Assembly (NCBI GenBank): GCA_047971685.1
Contig: JBKDZW010000083.1
Location: 1 to 29,886, forward strand
Length of the DNA: 29,886 nucleotides
Origin: JAJXWB01 sp047971685
GTDB lineage: Bacteria; Pseudomonadota; Alphaproteobacteria; Rhizobiales; Beijerinckiaceae
Direction of reading: 5' to 3'
The notes under the pieces were generated by a model that saw nothing but the letters and a program-made list of their open reading frames with translations, was not told the DNA's origin and did no database searches. Every line of letters starts with the position of its first letter. Position 1 is the first letter of the stretch. This document shows, piece after piece, positions 1 to 7,245 of the stretch. The position numbers and the translations under genes were made by a program.

Positions 1-8
1 CGATAAGG

Positions 9-133
9 ATATGCGGTGAAACAACCCGCATATCCCGCAAAAGTTGCAGACTTTTGCGATCACGATATGCGGTGAAACAACCCGCATATCCCGCAGAAGT
101 TGCAGACTTTTGCGATCACGATATGCGGTGAAA
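9..133. repeat. 56-bp tandem repeat, two full copies and a partial third
   Basis: Units begin at 9, 65 and 121, giving an exact period of 56 bp; the third copy breaks off after about 13 bases. Copies one and two differ at very few positions. Each full unit holds two perfect inverted repeats: ATATGCGG against CCGCATAT around a short loop, and GCAAAAGT against ACTTTTGC around five bases. The array may continue left of the window. It lies upstream of the methyltransferase gene. Function unknown: a REP-like array, a transcription end signal or a protein-binding array are all possible. Confidence 0.9.
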
Positions 134-142
134 GCAAAGCAA

Positions 143-185
143 TAGAACACGTCGCGCGATTCTCGTGAAAATGTGACGCGCTCTA
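143..185. repeat. Imperfect palindrome between the tandem repeat and the first gene
   Basis: The ends TAGAACACGTC and GACGCGCTCTA match as inverted repeats at 9 of 11 positions. The centre contains ATTCTCGTGAAAATG. It resembles the short dispersed palindromes beginning TAGAG that are common in Hyphomicrobiales genomes. It ends about 55 bases before the first start codon, so it would lie near or inside the promoter of that gene. Confidence 0.5.
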
Positions 186-240
186 TGCAGGCGCCTTCCC
201 TTCATGGGGAAAGGAACGCGCAGAGACAGGACCGGGCCTG

Positions 241-939
241 ATGAGTTGGCGCGATTTCTTCGACCGCGATCACGCGCTCTACGTCAGCGAGCGTCACAAG
301 CGCCTGCATGCCGACCTCGTGGCGAAAGGCGTCGCCGCGTATATTCCCGACAGGAACGCCCACGTCCTCGATTACGGCTGCGGCGAGGCGCTGGGGGCGC
401 CTTTCCTCTCCGAGAATTGCGCGAAACTCTATCTCTTCGACACAGCGCCGAGCGTGCGCGCAAAACTGATCGCGGCCAACATCAATCGCGCGAACGTCGC
501 CGTGCTCGACGAGGCAAGCTTCGAGGCGCTTCCCGAAAAATCGCTCGACAGAATCGTGATCGTCTCCGTACTGCAATATGTGGGCGACGCCGAACTTGCC
601 CGCATGCTCGGCATTTTCCACGACAAGCTGAAGGACGACGGCGCGCTCGTGCTCGCCGACATCGTCCCCGGGGACGCAAGCCCGCTCGACGATGTCCGCG
701 CGTTGCTGAAATTCGGCGCGCAGGGCGGATTTTTTCTCGCCAGCCTCGCCGGCCTCGCGCGCACCGCGCTGTCGGATTATCGCAGTCTTCGCGCGCAATA
801 CGGATTGTCGACCTACGACGAGGCGGACTTGCGCGAAATTCTCGCCGAACATGATTTTTCCTGCGAACGCGCGCGACAAAACATCGGTCATAATCAGAAA
901 CGCATGACCTTTGTCGCCGGCAAGACGCATGTCGCCTGA
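241..939 (+). CDS. Class I SAM-dependent methyltransferase
   Basis: This 232-residue protein has the Rossmann methyltransferase layout. Motif I, VLDYGCGEA, is at about residues 42-50 and would bind S-adenosylmethionine. An acidic residue ends the next strand (LYLFDTA), and the motif IV/post-I region is SLDRIVIVSVLQYV. The later DGALVLADIVPG matches the strand and loop after motif IV. There is no signal peptide or membrane segment, so it should be cytoplasmic. The ATG has AGGA about nine bases upstream. The substrate cannot be told: this Methyltransf_11/25-like family covers small molecules, lipids and quinones. The next gene on the same strand is 144 bases away with its own regulatory box, so the two are probably not one operon. 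Confidence 0.85.
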   Translation: MSWRDFFDRDHALYVSERHKRLHADLVAKGVAAYIPDRNAHVLDYGCGEALGAPFLSENCAKLYLFDTAPSVRAKLIAANINRANVAVLDEASFEALPEKSLDRIVIVSVLQYVGDAELARMLGIFHDKLKDDGALVLADIVPGDASPLDDVRALLKFGAQGGFFLASLAGLARTALSDYRSLRAQYGLSTYDEADLREILAEHDFSCERARQNIGHNQKRMTFVAGKTHVA

Positions 940-1002
940 AGGACGGCGTGGCGGCGTTAACGATACGCCCGCACGCGCGCTGGACGGACCGCGCACGAAT
1001 GT

Positions 1003-1017
1003 TTAACGCTTCGTTAA
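1003..1017. promoter_or_regulatory. TTAA-N7-TTAA box, possible CtrA site
   Basis: Reads TTAACGCTTCGTTAA, which matches the alphaproteobacterial CtrA consensus TTAA-N7-TTAA exactly. A further TTAAC half-site lies at about 957-961. The box is about 67 bases before the best-supported start of the lipoprotein gene, the usual region for a promoter-overlapping site. It is also a perfect inverted repeat (TTAACG/CGTTAA), so another dimeric regulator could bind it. The match is seen; the factor is inferred. Confidence 0.45.
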
Positions 1018-1083
1018 AATCCGCGCCGCCGCCAGGGACGGTGCGGAAATGGGGGCGCGGATTTGGGGGCGCGGAGAAAAGGC

Positions 1084-1737
1084 GTGCAAGGCGGTAAATC
1101 ACTGACGGCGATGGGGGCGCTTCTGGCCGGGGCGCTGTGCCTGCCGCTCGGCGCCTGCGTCGACACGGCAAGCCAGGTTCGCGTCGAGCCCACGGCGGCC
1201 TCAGCCAAAATCGCGCGCCGGCCGGGCGTCAGTCCGCGCGGCGTGAGCATAGCCCTGGCCAGCGTCGCCGGCGCCTCTGCGGACATCAACGATCGGTTCA
1301 GACTTGCTTTCGAGCAATCTGCGGGACAATTGGAATTGACGACCGTCGAGCCAGGTTCCGCCGAATACCTCGTGCGCGCCTATATCGACGCCAGCGCCGG
1401 CGAACCGGGCGTGACGCGGCTCTCCTACGCCATAGACCTCTTCGACCGCTCCAGGAAGCGCGTGGCCCGCCTGACCGACACGGCGGCCCTCAAGGGCGCG
1501 GCCGCTGATCCCTGGGCGCTCGCCGACGACAAGGCCCTGCGCGCGCTCGCAGCCCGTTCGGCCAGCGAACTGGCCGACGCCCTGACCAATACGCCGGAGG
1601 CGGTCGCAAGTTCCGCTACACTCACACGTTCCGCTGCGGTCGCCGCTATCCCCGCCACGCGATCAGCGCATAGCGGCGTCGCGCGACAGGAGCCCGCGCC
1701 GACAGCCGGACGCCTCGGCCTCGCCGCGAGCCGCTGA
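1084..1737 (+). CDS. Putative outer-membrane or periplasmic lipoprotein
   Basis: About 217 residues from a GTG start at 1084, chosen because GGAG at 1073-1076 sits seven bases upstream; an in-frame TTG at 1063 and ATG at 1111 are alternatives. The N-terminus has a lysine, a hydrophobic stretch (ALLAGALCLPL) and a lipobox-like LGAC, so Lgt, encoded in this same window, would be expected to lipidate that cysteine. The mature part is alanine- and arginine-rich. It has a mixed alpha/beta middle (EYLVRAYIDAS..., LSYAIDLFDRSRKR) and a low-complexity tail. I do not recognise a named family. The region EYLVRAYIDA resembles proteins that sit in a lipoprotein/porin context, but this is weak. Function unknown. 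Confidence 0.7.
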   Translation: MQGGKSLTAMGALLAGALCLPLGACVDTASQVRVEPTAASAKIARRPGVSPRGVSIALASVAGASADINDRFRLAFEQSAGQLELTTVEPGSAEYLVRAYIDASAGEPGVTRLSYAIDLFDRSRKRVARLTDTAALKGAAADPWALADDKALRALAARSASELADALTNTPEAVASSATLTRSAAVAAIPATRSAHSGVARQEPAPTAGRLGLAASR

Positions 1738-1915
1738 CGTTTGCGCCCATGCGCCGGACAAAGCCGACTACACGTCGAAAGCGCCCTGACAAGAGCCGAT
1801 TTGCATTTGCGCATCGAATTTGCCGGTCAGTGTTGCAGCTATCGTATTGTTCGCACGCAAACCGGCTGCTAAGAGCGGCCCATTCGGACAGGCTCGGATC
1901 GCTGATATGGCTGGC

Positions 1916-2851
1916 ATGAAAATTCTGGCGGGAAATTCCAATCGTCAGTTGACCGAAGCAATAGCCGCCTATCTCGGAACGCCGCTGACGCAATGCTCGG
2001 TGCGCCGCTTCGCCGACATGGAAATTTTCGTCGAGATTCAGGAAAACGTGCGCGGACAGGACACGTTCATCGTGCAGTCCACGTCCTTTCCGGCCAACGA
2101 CCATCTGATGGAAGTTCTCATCATGGCCGACGCGCTGCGCCGTTCCTCGGCGCGCCGCATCACCGCCGTCCTGCCCTATTTCGGCTATGCCCGCCAGGAC
2201 CGCAAATCGGGCTCGCGCACGCCGATTTCGGCGAAGCTCGTCGCCAACCTCATCACCCGCGCCGGCGTCGACCGCGTTCTGACCGTCGACCTGCACGCCG
2301 GCCAGATTCAGGGCTTTTTCGACATCCCCACCGACAATATGTTCGCCGCCCCCGTGATGGTGCGCGACATCAAGGATCGCAACAAGGATCTGTCGAACGT
2401 GACCGTCGTCTCGCCCGACGTCGGCGGCGTGGTGCGTGCGCGCGCGCTCGCCAAGCGCATCGACGCCCAGCTCGCCATCGTCGACAAGCGCCGCGAGCGC
2501 GCCGGCGAATCGGAAGTGATGAACATCATCGGCGACGTCGCCGGCAAGAGCTGCCTTCTGCTCGACGACATCGTCGATTCCGGCGGAACCCTGGTCAACG
2601 CCGCCGAAGCCTTGCTGAAGGAAGGCGCCAAGGACGTGTCCGCCTATATCACTCATGGCGTGCTCTCGGGCGGCGCGGTGGCGCGCATTTCCTCGTCCAA
2701 ACTCAAGGAACTGGTCATTACCGACACGATCGCGCCGACAGAGGCCGTGCGTCTGGCCAGAAACATTCGCGTCATCACCATCGCCGGACTGATCGGCGAA
2801 GCCATCGCGCGCACGGCAAAAGAAGAATCGGTCTCCAGCCTGTTCGACTGA
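1916..2851 (+). CDS. prs: Ribose-phosphate pyrophosphokinase (PRPP synthetase)
   Basis: Makes 5-phosphoribosyl 1-diphosphate from ribose 5-phosphate and ATP in the cytoplasm, feeding purine, pyrimidine, histidine, tryptophan and NAD synthesis. From the ATG at 1916 it is 311 residues, the usual family length, and starts MKILAGNSNR as class I enzymes do; an ATG at 1907 would add three residues. The ATP-binding region FVEIQENVRG is near residues 38-47, the divalent-cation signature DLHAGQIQGFF is at 125-135, and the PRPP loop DDIVDSGGT is at 217-225. The C-terminus EESVSSLFD is typical. No Shine-Dalgarno is evident. No good rho-independent terminator follows on this strand. Apt, at 6695, consumes the product. 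Confidence 0.97.
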   Translation: MKILAGNSNRQLTEAIAAYLGTPLTQCSVRRFADMEIFVEIQENVRGQDTFIVQSTSFPANDHLMEVLIMADALRRSSARRITAVLPYFGYARQDRKSGSRTPISAKLVANLITRAGVDRVLTVDLHAGQIQGFFDIPTDNMFAAPVMVRDIKDRNKDLSNVTVVSPDVGGVVRARALAKRIDAQLAIVDKRRERAGESEVMNIIGDVAGKSCLLLDDIVDSGGTLVNAAEALLKEGAKDVSAYITHGVLSGGAVARISSSKLKELVITDTIAPTEAVRLARNIRVITIAGLIGEAIARTAKEESVSSLFD

Positions 2852-2901
2852 TCGCGCACGCCGGAACGGCCGGCGGAGAAACAGGACATCCTATAAAGAA
2901 A

Positions 2902-2924
2902 TAGATGCGCGCTGCGCGCATCTA
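2902..2924 (-). terminator. Second hairpin with T-rich tail on the minus strand
   Basis: TAGATGCGCG and CGCGCATCTA form a perfect ten-base-pair stem around CTG. Read leftward, the stem is followed by TTTCTTTAT, so it could end a minus-strand transcript that escapes the stronger terminator at 3001-3030. On the plus strand it is followed by AAAGTTG, so it is a poor terminator for prs, which ends 50 bases earlier. Confidence 0.5.
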
Positions 2925-2993
2925 AAGTTGCGCTGCAAGAAGATTTCGCAACGAAAGATCGCGCAAAACCCGGCGCCGAGACAGAACGCAAGC

Positions 2994-3180
2994 ATAGCGC
3001 AAAAAAAGAAGGCCGGACTTACGTCCGGCCGCTCCTGGCACAAGGCCAAAGAACTTTAAGAGGGAATGATTGACCGCTCCATTCACCGGGGAGGCAGTGA
3101 ATGCCGCAACCAACACAGTGATGATGCGCCTTCCTCGTCGCTTCCGCAATCGGGCGGGTCGCATGGTAGTCATGCGAAGC
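2994..3180 (-). ncRNA. Candidate small RNA, three stem-loops ending in a strong terminator
   Basis: Read leftward, three hairpins follow one another. The first is TCGCATG/CATGCGA (3159-3177, loop five bases). The second is CATTCAC/GTGAATG (3080-3103), whose ten-base loop contains CCTCCCC. The third is the terminator GGCCGGAC/GTCCGGCC (3011-3030) with TTCTTTTTTT after it. A loop carrying CCTCCCC could pair with ribosome binding sites, as loops of several alphaproteobacterial trans-acting small RNAs do. The 5' end is uncertain and no clean promoter is seen. It could instead be the long 3' untranslated region of the LysR mRNA, possibly processed. I do not assign it to a named RNA family. Confidence 0.4.
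3001..3030 (-). terminator. Rho-independent terminator
   Basis: GGCCGGAC and GTCCGGCC (3011-3018, 3023-3030) pair perfectly around TTAC. On the minus strand the stem is followed by TTCTTTTTTT (complement of 3001-3010). It is the strongest intrinsic terminator in the left half. It would end the LysR transcript, whose stop is about 245 bases upstream, or a separate small RNA. Confidence 0.85.
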
Positions 3181-3223
3181 CAACATAATTACTGCATTAT
3201 TTCCACGTATTTGCGGGTTCGCC

Positions 3224-3265
3224 ATGCAATCGGATCATGCAATCGGATCATGCAATCGCGTCATG
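3224..3265. repeat. 13-bp tandem repeat just after the LysR stop codon
   Basis: ATGCAATCGGATC begins at 3224 and 3237; a third copy at 3250 has two changes (CGCGTC) and a degenerate fourth starts at 3263. The array sits eight bases past the LysR stop codon at 3274-3276, in its 3' untranslated region. Confidence 0.85.
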
Positions 3266-3273
3266 CGATGGCG

Positions 3274-4164
3274 CTAAAATTTCCAGCGCTGCGCATTGGC
3301 GACGAGGAAGTCGCGAAACACCTGCACGCGCGCGACGTTCTTCATTTCCTCGGGATAAACGAGATAGCACTCGAGTTCCGGCATATCCGCATTCGGCAGA
3401 AGCTGGACGAGCCCGGTGTCTGCGGGCAGCAGATATTCCGGCAGCACGGCGATGCCGACGCCCGCCTCGACGGCATGGCGCAGCGCCGTGATGTTGTTGA
3501 CGGCAAGCGCAGGCGTGCGCGGGGCCTTGGCGTCGCGCCCTGCTGTCAGCAGCGAGTTGAGCCCGTTCAGAAAATTCGCGCCCGTCGCCCCGTAGCTGAG
3601 AATGCGGTGATGATCGAGTTCGACGAGCGTCTTGGGTTGACCGTGCCTGCGGATATAATCGGCCGAAGCGTAGAGGTGATAATGCACGGTGAACAGACGG
3701 CGCCGGATGAGATCGGGCTGCGAGGGCTGGCGCAGACGCAAGCCGACATCGGCCTCGCGCATGCCAAGATCGAGTTCGTCGTCGGACAGGATCAGCTTGA
3801 CCTTGATCTCGGGATAAAGCTCGAGAAATTCGCCGAGCTGCGGGGCAAGCCAATTGGCGCCGATGCCCAATGTCGTGGTCACGCGCAATTCGCCTTGCGG
3901 CTTGGCGCGCTGCTCGGACAGGCGCAAACGCGCCGCATCGAGCTTGCTCATCACATCCTTGACGGTGCGCAGCAGAATGTCGCCCTGCTCGGTCAGGATC
4001 AGTCCGCGCGCATGGCGATGGAAGAGAGGCGTGTCGAGATCCTGTTCGAGTGCGCCGACCTGGCGGCTGACCGCCGATTGGCTTAGGCCCAGACGTTCGC
4101 CTGCATGTGTGAAGGAGCCGGCCTCCGCCGCCGCATGAAAAACGCGCAGCTTGTCCCAATCCAC
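3274..4164 (-). CDS. LysR-family transcriptional regulator
   Basis: 296 residues, normal for the family. The N-terminal winged helix-turn-helix (residues 1-60) contains the hallmark GSFTHAGERLGLSQSAVSRQVGALE. A linker helix follows, then a periplasmic-binding-like effector domain starting near residue 91 (GELRVTTTLGIGANWLAPQLGEF) and reaching the end. The effector and target are unknown. It lies 181 bases downstream of trxB on the same strand, an arrangement found in other Hyphomicrobiales, so a redox-related role is possible but inferred. The intervening sequence is long enough to hold its own promoter, with TAGAAT at about 4288-4293 on the minus strand as a possible -10 but no clear -35. 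Its transcript probably ends at 3001-3030. Confidence 0.93.
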   Translation of the reverse strand: MDWDKLRVFHAAAEAGSFTHAGERLGLSQSAVSRQVGALEQDLDTPLFHRHARGLILTEQGDILLRTVKDVMSKLDAARLRLSEQRAKPQGELRVTTTLGIGANWLAPQLGEFLELYPEIKVKLILSDDELDLGMREADVGLRLRQPSQPDLIRRRLFTVHYHLYASADYIRRHGQPKTLVELDHHRILSYGATGANFLNGLNSLLTAGRDAKAPRTPALAVNNITALRHAVEAGVGIAVLPEYLLPADTGLVQLLPNADMPELECYLVYPEEMKNVARVQVFRDFLVANAQRWKF

Positions 4165-4345
4165 GTTGCATCTCCCCTTCAGCCTTGCGGCCTGCGCCCG
4201 TTTTGACGGACGCTATGCGCTTGGGTCAAGCGGCTTATGCGCGAGGCTCCGACCACCGCCAATTCATGGCATGCTTTTGTCCTACAATTCTAGCAGTTTT
4301 TTGCATTGCTTCCTTTTTTTGACCGATTGCATGGGTTGGCAGGGC

Positions 4346-5329
4346 TCATTCGGCCGCCGCGCGCGTCTCCTGCGCGGCCAGATATTTTTCCGCCTCCAGC
4401 GCCGCCATGCAGCCAAGACCGGCCGCCGTCACGGCCTGCCGGTAGATGTCGTCGGCAACGTCGCCGGCCGCAAACACTCCGGGAATATTGGTCTGCGTCG
4501 TGCCCGCAACCGTCTTGATATAGCCGTTCGCCTTCATCTCCACCTGGCCGGAGAACAGGTCCGACGCCGGCGCATGGCCAATGGCGACAAACACGCCGTC
4601 GACCTTGTGCTCGGCGCTGACGCCGGTCTGCACGTTCTTCAGGCGCACGCCGGTCACCGAAAGCGGGTTCTGCGCGCCCAGAATCTCGTCGACCGCGCAA
4701 TTCCAGACGACCTCGATCTTGGGATGGGCGAGCAGCCTTTCCTGGAGAATGCGCTCGGAACGCAGGGAATCGCGGCGGTGGACGAGCGTCACCTTCGAGG
4801 CGAGATTGGCGAGATAAAGCGCTTCCTCGACAGCGGAATTGCCGCCGCCGACCACCATGACCTCCTTGCCGCGATAGAAGAACCCGTCGCAGGTGGCGCA
4901 GGCCGAGACGCCATAGCCCTTGAACGTCTCCTCGCTGGGAATGCCGAGCCATTTGGCCTTGGCGCCGGTGGCGATCACCAGCGCGTCGCAGGTCCATACC
5001 GCCCCTGAATCGCAGGTCAACCGGAACGGCCGCTGGCCGAGTTCGGCCTTGGTCACATAATCCGAGACGAGTTCCGCCCCCACATGCTCGGCCTGCAACC
5101 GCATCTGCTCCATCAGCCAGGGCCCCTGGACCGGCTCGGCAAAGCCCGGATAATTTTCGACTTCCGTCGTGATCATCAACTGGCCGCCGGGCTCGAAACC
5201 GGAGATCAGCACCGGCGCCAGCATGGCGCGCGCGGCATAGATTGCGGTCGTATAGCCGGCAGGGCCCGAGCCGACGATAATCAGGCGGGCGTGTTTCGGA
5301 GCGGGCTGGGAGGCTGTGGATTGCGGCAT
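4346..5329 (-). CDS. trxB: Thioredoxin-disulfide reductase
   Basis: A 327-residue flavoprotein that uses NADPH to reduce thioredoxin in the cytoplasm. The FAD-binding GSGPAG is at about 20-25. The redox-active CATC is at 144-147 inside ACATCDGF. The NADPH-binding GGGNSA is at 161-166 with the HRRDSLR motif at 184-190, and the second FAD contact is the GD of FAAGDV at 289-290. The ATG at 5329 is preferred because TTGGAGTTTCC lies directly upstream; an in-frame ATG at 5377 would add 16 unlikely residues. The gene is divergent from mtnP, with about 208 bases between their starts. Confidence 0.97.
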   Translation of the reverse strand: MPQSTASQPAPKHARLIIVGSGPAGYTTAIYAARAMLAPVLISGFEPGGQLMITTEVENYPGFAEPVQGPWLMEQMRLQAEHVGAELVSDYVTKAELGQRPFRLTCDSGAVWTCDALVIATGAKAKWLGIPSEETFKGYGVSACATCDGFFYRGKEVMVVGGGNSAVEEALYLANLASKVTLVHRRDSLRSERILQERLLAHPKIEVVWNCAVDEILGAQNPLSVTGVRLKNVQTGVSAEHKVDGVFVAIGHAPASDLFSGQVEMKANGYIKTVAGTTQTNIPGVFAAGDVADDIYRQAVTAAGLGCMAALEAEKYLAAQETRAAAE

Positions 5330-5537
5330 GGAAACTCCAACGCATGCCGGCCCCGGAAACAGCCAGGCGCCCGACACGCAAAATCCCCGCTGTCGCGGGC
5401 TGTCCCATTATTTACGGAGACGCCCGATCCGCTTCAAGGCGGCGCCCCGCGTCATCCACGGCCGCAGCAAGCCACTTGCGCTCAAACCTCCGTGAGGCGA
5501 CAACGCGCTTTCGCAGGGATCGCTTCACGGGGATATC

Positions 5538-6416
5538 ATGGCCAGACCTATTATCGGCATCATCGGCGGCTCGGGCGTCTATGATCTTCCCGGGCTCGCC
5601 GATCTGCGCGAGGAAAAGGTGGCGACCCCCTGGGGCGAGCCTTCCGATACCCTGCATTTCGGCCGCATGGGCGCAACCGACGCCGTATTTCTGCCCCGCC
5701 ACGGGCGCGGCCACCGCCTTTCCCCTTCTGGCGTCAATTATCGCGCCAATATCGACGCCCTCAAGCGCGTGGGCGTGACCGACATTGTCTCCGTTTCGGC
5801 CTGCGGCTCGTTTCGCGAACATCTGCCGCCGGGCCATTTCGTGCTGGTCGACCAGTTCGTGGACCGCACCTTCGGCCGGCAATCCTCGTTCTTCGGCAAT
5901 GGCTGCGTCGCCCATGTCTCGATGGCCCATCCCGTCGCTCCCGCCTTGCAGGCGCGCATCGCGGCTGCCGCCGAAGCCGAGGGCATCGCCTTCCAGACGG
6001 GCGGAACCTATGTCTGCATGGAAGGCCCGCAATTCTCCTCGCTTGCGGAATCCCTCGGCTACCGCGCCGCCGGCTACGACGTGATCGGCATGACCGCCTG
6101 CCCGGAGGTCAAGCTCGCGCGCGAGGCCGAGATTTCTTACGCCACCATCGCCATGGTCACCGATTTCGACTGCTGGCATCCCTCGCACGACGCCGTCGAC
6201 GTCGCCCAGATCATCGCGGTCCTCCATGACAATGCGACCCGCGCAAGCCGCCTGCTGGCGCGCCTGCTCAAGGACATGCCGGCCACGCGCGAGCCCTGCC
6301 CGGCGGGCTCCGACCGCGCGCTGGATACGGCGCTGATAACGGCGCCCGAAGCGCGCGATCCCGCGCTCCTCGAGAAACTCGACGCCATTCTGGCCCGCGT
6401 GAACGCCGCCGCCTGA
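5538..6416 (+). CDS. mtnP: S-methyl-5'-thioadenosine phosphorylase
   Basis: Cleaves methylthioadenosine with phosphate to adenine and 5-methylthioribose 1-phosphate, in methionine and purine salvage. Of its 292 residues, GGSGVYDL (10-17) is the N-terminal phosphate loop and RHGRGH (54-59) is the second phosphate contact. The sequence TYVCMEGPQFSS lies around 157-168, and GMTACPEVKLAREAEI (184-199) with VTDFDCW (207-213) gives the base and ribose pocket. Methionine in GMTACPE and the Asp-Phe-Asp segment fit methylthioadenosine rather than inosine/guanosine phosphorylases. Start ATG follows ACGGGGATATC. The adenine it releases is the substrate of Apt, encoded about 280 bases downstream. Confidence 0.95.
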   Translation: MARPIIGIIGGSGVYDLPGLADLREEKVATPWGEPSDTLHFGRMGATDAVFLPRHGRGHRLSPSGVNYRANIDALKRVGVTDIVSVSACGSFREHLPPGHFVLVDQFVDRTFGRQSSFFGNGCVAHVSMAHPVAPALQARIAAAAEAEGIAFQTGGTYVCMEGPQFSSLAESLGYRAAGYDVIGMTACPEVKLAREAEISYATIAMVTDFDCWHPSHDAVDVAQIIAVLHDNATRASRLLARLLKDMPATREPCPAGSDRALDTALITAPEARDPALLEKLDAILARVNAAA

Positions 6417-6423
6417 AGCCGGA

Positions 6424-6621
6424 TCACAGCCGTGTGGTGGACCCGTGCCAGGCGCCCATGCCGAACAGGCCCCACAGAATGGAAAAGACCAGGCTGAAAA
6501 TAACCGACAGGGCGATCGTCGCCGGCACGGCGGCGATCCCCCATTTGATGAAGATTCCGACCAGACGGCCGAAGGGAATGTCGATATCGACAATTGTGAT
6601 ACGCTGGCCCGTTTCAGTCAT
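6424..6621 (-). CDS. Small membrane protein, unknown function
   Basis: 65 residues starting MTETGQRITIVDIDIPFGRLV. After a short hydrophilic start comes one long hydrophobic region (about residues 26-54, WGIAAVPATIALSVIFSLVF), enough for one segment or a tight hairpin. The start has a good AAAGGAAAG ribosome site. It converges on mtnP with seven bases between the stop codons and is divergent from apt, 73 bases away. Similar short proteins with an IPFGRLV...IKW pattern occur in other Hyphomicrobiales to my recollection, but no function is known. Confidence 0.75.
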   Translation of the reverse strand: MTETGQRITIVDIDIPFGRLVGIFIKWGIAAVPATIALSVIFSLVFSILWGLFGMGAWHGSTTRL

Positions 6622-6694
6622 TGCGCTTTCCTTTCGCGGCGATCTGTGGTCATCAAACCGCAGCAATACCATCTGCGAGCCCCGGACGAAGCCG

Positions 6695-7243
6695 ATGAAC
6701 GCACCCACGCTCGAAAAATCCCTGTCTGACGCCATCAGGACGATCCCCGACCATCCCAAGCCCGGCATCCTGTTCCGCGACATAACCACCCTGCTGGGCG
6801 ACGCCCGCGCCTTCCGCCGCGCGGTCGACGAACTCGTCCACCCCTGGGCGGGCGGGCGCATAGACAAGGTCGCCGGCATGGAGGCGCGCGGCTTCATTCT
6901 CGGCGGCGCGGTCGCCCACCAGCTTTCGGCCGGCTTCATTCCCATCCGCAAGAAGGGCAAGCTGCCGCATGCGACGGTCTCGGTCGCCTATTCGCTCGAA
7001 TACGGCGCCGACGAAATGGAAATGCACGAAGACGCCGTGAGCAGGGGCGAGCGCGTCATTCTCGTCGACGATCTCATCGCCACCGGCGGCACGGCCGAAG
7101 GCGCGGTCAAGCTTCTACAGAAAATGGGCGCGAACATTGTCGCCGCCTGTTTCGTGATCGATCTTCCCGAACTCGGCGGCGCGCAAAAAATCCGCGACCT
7201 CGGCGTGCCCGTGCGCACGCTCGTATCGTTTGGAGGCCATTGA
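6695..7243 (+). CDS. apt: Adenine phosphoribosyltransferase
   Basis: Converts adenine and PRPP to AMP and pyrophosphate. The 182 residues match the family length. The N-terminal IPDHPKPGILFRDITTLL (17-34) is characteristic of Apt, EARGFILGGAVA (63-74) carries the pyrophosphate loop, and the PRPP-binding motif is VILVDDLIATGGT (121-133). The ATG at 6695 was chosen because homologous N-termini begin just before this point. Mechanistically it joins MtnP (adenine donor) and Prs (PRPP donor) in this window. A membrane-protein gene follows at once and probably shares its transcript. Confidence 0.97.
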   Translation: MNAPTLEKSLSDAIRTIPDHPKPGILFRDITTLLGDARAFRRAVDELVHPWAGGRIDKVAGMEARGFILGGAVAHQLSAGFIPIRKKGKLPHATVSVAYSLEYGADEMEMHEDAVSRGERVILVDDLIATGGTAEGAVKLLQKMGANIVAACFVIDLPELGGAQKIRDLGVPVRTLVSFGGH

Positions 7244-7245
7244 CC

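Larger units (their letters stand above)
2852..3273. other. 422-bp gene-free stretch with structured RNA signals
   Basis: No convincing protein gene is visible on either strand. It holds a ten-base-pair palindrome (2902-2924), a strong minus-strand terminator (3001-3030), two more stem-loops (3080-3103 and 3159-3177) and a 13-bp tandem repeat (3224-3262), each listed separately. Two short minus-strand reading frames of 68 and 83 codons overlap the terminator and lack family features. Confidence 0.7.

Noticed and set aside
1820..1915. A longer Prs beginning at TTG 1820
   Set aside because: The extra residues do not match the family, and the standard start MKILAGNSNR gives the usual 311 residues.
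2922..3225. Minus-strand reading frames of 83 and 68 codons, one with a signal-peptide-like start
   Set aside because: Both read through the strong terminator stem at 3011-3030, have no clear ribosome site and show no family features; the region is better explained as structured RNA.
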